DNA from: Rosistilla ulvae
Lineage (GTDB): Bacteria > Planctomycetota > Planctomycetia > Pirellulales > Pirellulaceae
DNA: 64,000 nt
Direction: 5' to 3'
Assembly (NCBI RefSeq): GCF_007741475.1
Contig: NZ_CP036261.1
Span: 2,976,001-3,040,000 of the forward strand
Below the pieces are notes generated by a model, which was given only the letters and a program-made list of their open reading frames with translations, did not search any database and was not told where the DNA came from. Positions 61,219-64,000 of this stretch are shown in pieces. Both the position numbers and the translations under genes were made by a program. Each line of letters starts with the position of its first letter. The first letter of the stretch is position 1.

Positions 61219-61932
61219 ATGATCGATCCAGTCCCTGACACATCCGAGGGCGACCACTCGGCGAACTTTAGTGCGTCGCGGGGGCGTTTGGTGCTGGTTC
61301 CAACCCCTGGGGAATTGGGCCGGGTTCACCGTTCGCTGGTCGCCGCAACCTCAGTCAGGTTAGAGCTTTGCGGTTTTGGACCGATCGCCGCGGCAGCGCG
61401 AACTGCCAGCCTGATTGCACTGCATCGACCGGCTCGAGTTTTTTTAGTCGGAATCGCCGGCGCGGTCGGAGAGCGGTTGGCGGTTGGCCAAGCTAGCGAA
61501 TTCGATTCGGTCAGCTGCCACGGGATCGGCGCTGGAGGCGGTTCCGACTTTCAAAGTGCCAGCGAATTGGGCTGGAAACAGTGGTCGCCGGAGACGGGCG
61601 ACGCCATTGGGGACCGTCTCGCGTTGACTACCGCCGCCGCCGCGGAGGCCGATCGGGATTTGGTCACCGTCTGTTCGGCATCGGCAAGCGAGGCCGACGT
61701 GCAAGCCTATTTGCAGCGTTTCCCCGAAGCGGTAGCCGAGGATATGGAGGGCTTTGCCGTGGCGATGGCCTGCCGGATGCACGGTATTCCGCTGACGATC
61801 GTCCGTGGAATTTCAAACATCGCCGGGGATCGGGACAAGTCGCGATGGCGAATCACAGCGGCGTTGGACGCCGCCAGCGAATTGTTGCAACACGTCTTAG
61901 ATCGTCCGGCCAACGGAGCAAATAGCGGATGA
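61219..61932 (+). CDS. mqnB: Futalosine hydrolase
   Basis: 237 residues from the ATG at 61219; the frame is open upstream to 61105 without similarity. It has the nucleoside phosphorylase fold: LVLVPTPGELGRV, CGFGPIAAAARTASLI, VFLVGIAGAVGERLAVG, then the substrate Glu/Met in EAVAEDMEGFAVAMAC and VRGISNIAGDRD. It cleaves futalosine in the alternative menaquinone pathway. It overlaps mqnD (ATGA), which confirms the pathway. The menaquinone produced would serve the respiratory chain into which Na+-NQR feeds (inference). Confidence 0.92.
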   Translation: MIDPVPDTSEGDHSANFSASRGRLVLVPTPGELGRVHRSLVAATSVRLELCGFGPIAAAARTASLIALHRPARVFLVGIAGAVGERLAVGQASEFDSVSCHGIGAGGGSDFQSASELGWKQWSPETGDAIGDRLALTTAAAAEADRDLVTVCSASASEADVQAYLQRFPEAVAEDMEGFAVAMACRMHGIPLTIVRGISNIAGDRDKSRWRITAALDAASELLQHVLDRPANGANSG

Positions 61933-62765
61933 AAATTCGACTCGGAATATCAACCTGCCCAAACGACACTTTCACATTTCACGCCTTGATGGAGCGGTTG
62001 GTCGATTGGCGAGGGCTCGATTTCGAAATCGAACTGCTCGACATTCAACAGCTGAACGATCGCTTGTTCGCCGGCGATTTTGACGTCGCCAAAACCAGCT
62101 TCCACGCCGCGCTGCTGTTGGCCGATCAGACGCTGGTTCTGCCCAGCGGATCGGCGCTTGGGTTTGGCGTCGGCCCGTTGCTGCTTTCGGCTCGCGAGGG
62201 GCAGGTTCCGGATTCGCTTTCACAGATGACACTCTGCCCCGGACGACACACCACGGCAACGTTACTGTTTCAGTTGTTCTATCCCCAAAAGACGGAGCTG
62301 CAGCAGGTCGTCTTTTCGCAGATCATGCCGATGCTGCGACGCGGCGAAGCCGACTTTGGCGTCTGCATTCACGAGGGACGATTCACTTGGCAGTCCGAGG
62401 GGCTTGGGCTGGTGGAGGATCTCGGCACGCGATGGGAATCCGAAACCGGGTGCCCTTTGCCGCTGGGCGGTTTGGTCGCGCGGCGAAGCTTGCCCGACGA
62501 GACGCTGGCGCGGGTGCAGGGCGTGATTCACGATTCGCTCTGCTTCGCGATGGCCGATCGCAGCGCGGCGATTCCGACGATGCGACGATATGCCCAGGAG
62601 TTCAACGACGAAGTTTTGATGCAGCACGTCGACCTGTACGTCAACGATTGGACTGTCGATCTGGGGCCGGTCGGTGCGAACGCGCTCAGCCAGCTTTCCC
62701 AGCGTGCGGCGGCCAGCGGAATCTTGCCGAGTGGCTTGGAACCGTTACAGGTCTGGGGTCGCTAG
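61929..62765 (+). CDS. mqnD: 1,4-dihydroxy-6-naphthoate synthase
   Basis: 278 residues. Periplasmic-binding-protein-like fold: IRLGISTCPNDTFTFHALME, ELLDIQQLNDRLFAGDFDVA, and FGVCIHEGRFTWQSEGLGLV are hallmarks of MqnD. It converts cyclic dehypoxanthinyl futalosine to 1,4-dihydroxy-6-naphthoate. It is coupled to mqnB by ATGA. mqnA and mqnC are not in the window. Confidence 0.94.
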   Translation: MKIRLGISTCPNDTFTFHALMERLVDWRGLDFEIELLDIQQLNDRLFAGDFDVAKTSFHAALLLADQTLVLPSGSALGFGVGPLLLSAREGQVPDSLSQMTLCPGRHTTATLLFQLFYPQKTELQQVVFSQIMPMLRRGEADFGVCIHEGRFTWQSEGLGLVEDLGTRWESETGCPLPLGGLVARRSLPDETLARVQGVIHDSLCFAMADRSAAIPTMRRYAQEFNDEVLMQHVDLYVNDWTVDLGPVGANALSQLSQRAAASGILPSGLEPLQVWGR

Positions 62766-62931
62766 TGTCGATGGGGTTAGTTGATCCATTCATCGGCGTT
62801 TCAATGGCGCGGTGCATTCCGGGCCAAAACTTCGGCCTGCACCTTGTTTCACTGCGGTGAATCGAGGACGATCAGAAAGTGTTGCACATCGTCTCACGCC
62901 CTCCCTCCAAGCGACCCCTCAGCGGCCTTCA

Positions 62932-64000
62932 ATGAGTCTATTTGTCTTTGGTCACAAGAATCCCGATACCGATGCGATTTGTTCGGCGCTGGCCTATGCG
63001 AACTTATTAAAGAAGACCTCTCGGCCCGATGCGATTGCGTGCTGCTGCGGTCCGCCCAACAAGCGGACGGAGTTTGTCTTGCGAAGGGCGGGGCTCGATA
63101 CGCCGCGAATCGTAATGGATGTCCGTCCGGAAGTCGAAGACGTTTGCCGCACCGATGTCGTCACCGCTTGTGATACCGACATCTTTTCGGAGGTCTACGA
63201 GCGACTGAAGCAACATTCCTTGCGAGCGATCCCGGTTCTTTCCAGCGAAGGCGAATTGGTCGGGATTCTCAACTTGTTGGATCTGTTGGAGCTGGTCTTC
63301 CACGGCGACGGCGATCCGACCAAGTCGCGGACCGTCAATTCCAGCCTGGCCAAGATCTGCGAATGTCTGAAGGGGCACTTCCAACATGTCAGCAACGCCG
63401 ACCAACGCGATGACTTTATCGTCAGCGTGGGGGCGATGAGTGCTCACGGTTTCGTCGAACACATCAAAGACTACCCGCCCGAAAAGTTGTTGGTCGTCAG
63501 CGGCGATCGCCCGACGATCCAGTTGCCGGCGTTGGAGCGTGGCGTTCGGTGTTTAGTTGTCACCGGCGGATACACCCTTTCGCCCGGCCTGCTGGAACTG
63601 GCCAAAGCCAAAGACGTTTCGGTGCTGGTCAGTCCATTCGACACCGCGACGACGACGGTTCGAATCAAAAGTGCTCGCGGGATCGGACCGGCGATCACCG
63701 ATCGATTCCTCTCGTTGTCGAACAAGGACACGATCGCTTACGCCCGGTCGAGCGTCGAGCGTTCGCGGCAGTCGATCTTTCCCGTCGTCGACGATTCGCA
63801 GCGACTGTGTGGCGTGTTGTCGAAATCGGATCTGATCGATCCTCCGAAACCTCAGTTGGTGCTTGTCGATCACAACGAATTGGGGCAGGCGGTCGACGGA
63901 GCTGCCGAGGCGGAGATTATCGAAGTCTTGGATCACCATCGTCTTGGCGGCGGGCTGCGTTCGAGCCAGCCGATCCGGTTTATCAACGAACCCGTTGGTT
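62932..64000 (+). CDS. Family II (Mn-dependent) inorganic pyrophosphatase with CBS and DRTGG domains, 5' part
   Basis: 356 codons are visible from the ATG at 62932 and the frame runs off the window end, so the gene is partial. The DHH-type metal sites are split around an insert: SLFVFGHKNPDTDAICSALA at the start, then VLVDHNELGQAVDG and VLDHHRLGGG near residues 310-340. Between them lie a CBS domain (VVTACDTDIFSEVYERLKQH), a DRTGG domain (LLVVSGDRPTIQ) and a second CBS domain (RQSIFPVVDDSQRLCGVLSK). The insert is known to bind adenine nucleotides and regulate activity in related enzymes. It hydrolyses pyrophosphate to phosphate in the cytoplasm. It begins 167 bases after mqnD. Confidence 0.93.
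   Translation, partial: MSLFVFGHKNPDTDAICSALAYANLLKKTSRPDAIACCCGPPNKRTEFVLRRAGLDTPRIVMDVRPEVEDVCRTDVVTACDTDIFSEVYERLKQHSLRAIPVLSSEGELVGILNLLDLLELVFHGDGDPTKSRTVNSSLAKICECLKGHFQHVSNADQRDDFIVSVGAMSAHGFVEHIKDYPPEKLLVVSGDRPTIQLPALERGVRCLVVTGGYTLSPGLLELAKAKDVSVLVSPFDTATTTVRIKSARGIGPAITDRFLSLSNKDTIAYARSSVERSRQSIFPVVDDSQRLCGVLSKSDLIDPPKPQLVLVDHNELGQAVDGAAEAEIIEVLDHHRLGGGLRSSQPIRFINEPVG

Overview
The window looks like chromosomal DNA of a planctomycete, most probably of the Pirellulaceae (Rhodopirellula/Rosistilla-like). The evidence is: two secreted sulfatases, a PSCyt1/DUF1549/DUF1553 protein paired with a DUF1501 protein, a DUF1570 protein, a secreted cadherin/dockerin protein with the LEPR-like LExxxRxLLA N-terminal signature, an Na+-translocating NQR operon, the futalosine menaquinone genes mqnB and mqnD, very large secreted proteins of unknown function, and several dispersed palindromic repeat families. 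Coding density is high, short ATGA overlaps are common, and I see no rRNA or tRNA gene and no CRISPR array.

Layout. 1-10736: the end of one giant membrane-anchored protein and a complete 2585-aa relative, translationally coupled; the second looks like two ancestral genes joined. 10856-18136: GntP-type permease, CinA-like protein, PPK2 kinase, a circularly permuted ATP-grasp/alpha-E protein coupled to a transglutaminase-like protein. 18170-23310: a two-component system (sensor with a periplasmic binding-protein-like domain, LuxR-type regulator) followed by a secreted sulfatase, bracketed by two copies of a large palindromic repeat. 23501-32644: FmdB-type zinc ribbon, cysteine hydrolase, PHA-system small protein, EttA, DUF1570 protein, a secreted protein of unknown function, a parvulin-type foldase, zwf, upp. 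32812-38549: GYF/PH membrane protein, small zinc-ribbon protein, nagB-nagA, a PilT-type ATPase, hisF. 38811-44534: the dockerin protein and a metal-ABC permease fused to a DtxR-like domain.

44621-51819 is the accessory-looking part. A DUF1501 gene, a PSD1 gene and a divergent sulfatase form a planctomycete polysaccharide-processing-type locus invaded by two palindromic repeat families. A REP-associated tyrosine transposase (RAYT) with flanking palindromes separates PSD1 from DUF1501, and a second family has entered the PSD1 coding frame at several places. 51826-53247: TrpG/PabA glutaminase and a DUF2617 protein.

53248-60254: the complete nqrABCDEF operon, preceded by an exact TGTGA-N6-TCACA palindrome and closed by a strong intrinsic terminator. 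It would couple NADH:quinone oxidoreduction to Na+ export, and mqnB-mqnD at 61219-62765 would help make the menaquinone. The window ends inside a family II inorganic pyrophosphatase with CBS and DRTGG domains.

All family calls were made by eye from motifs; none was confirmed by a database search.
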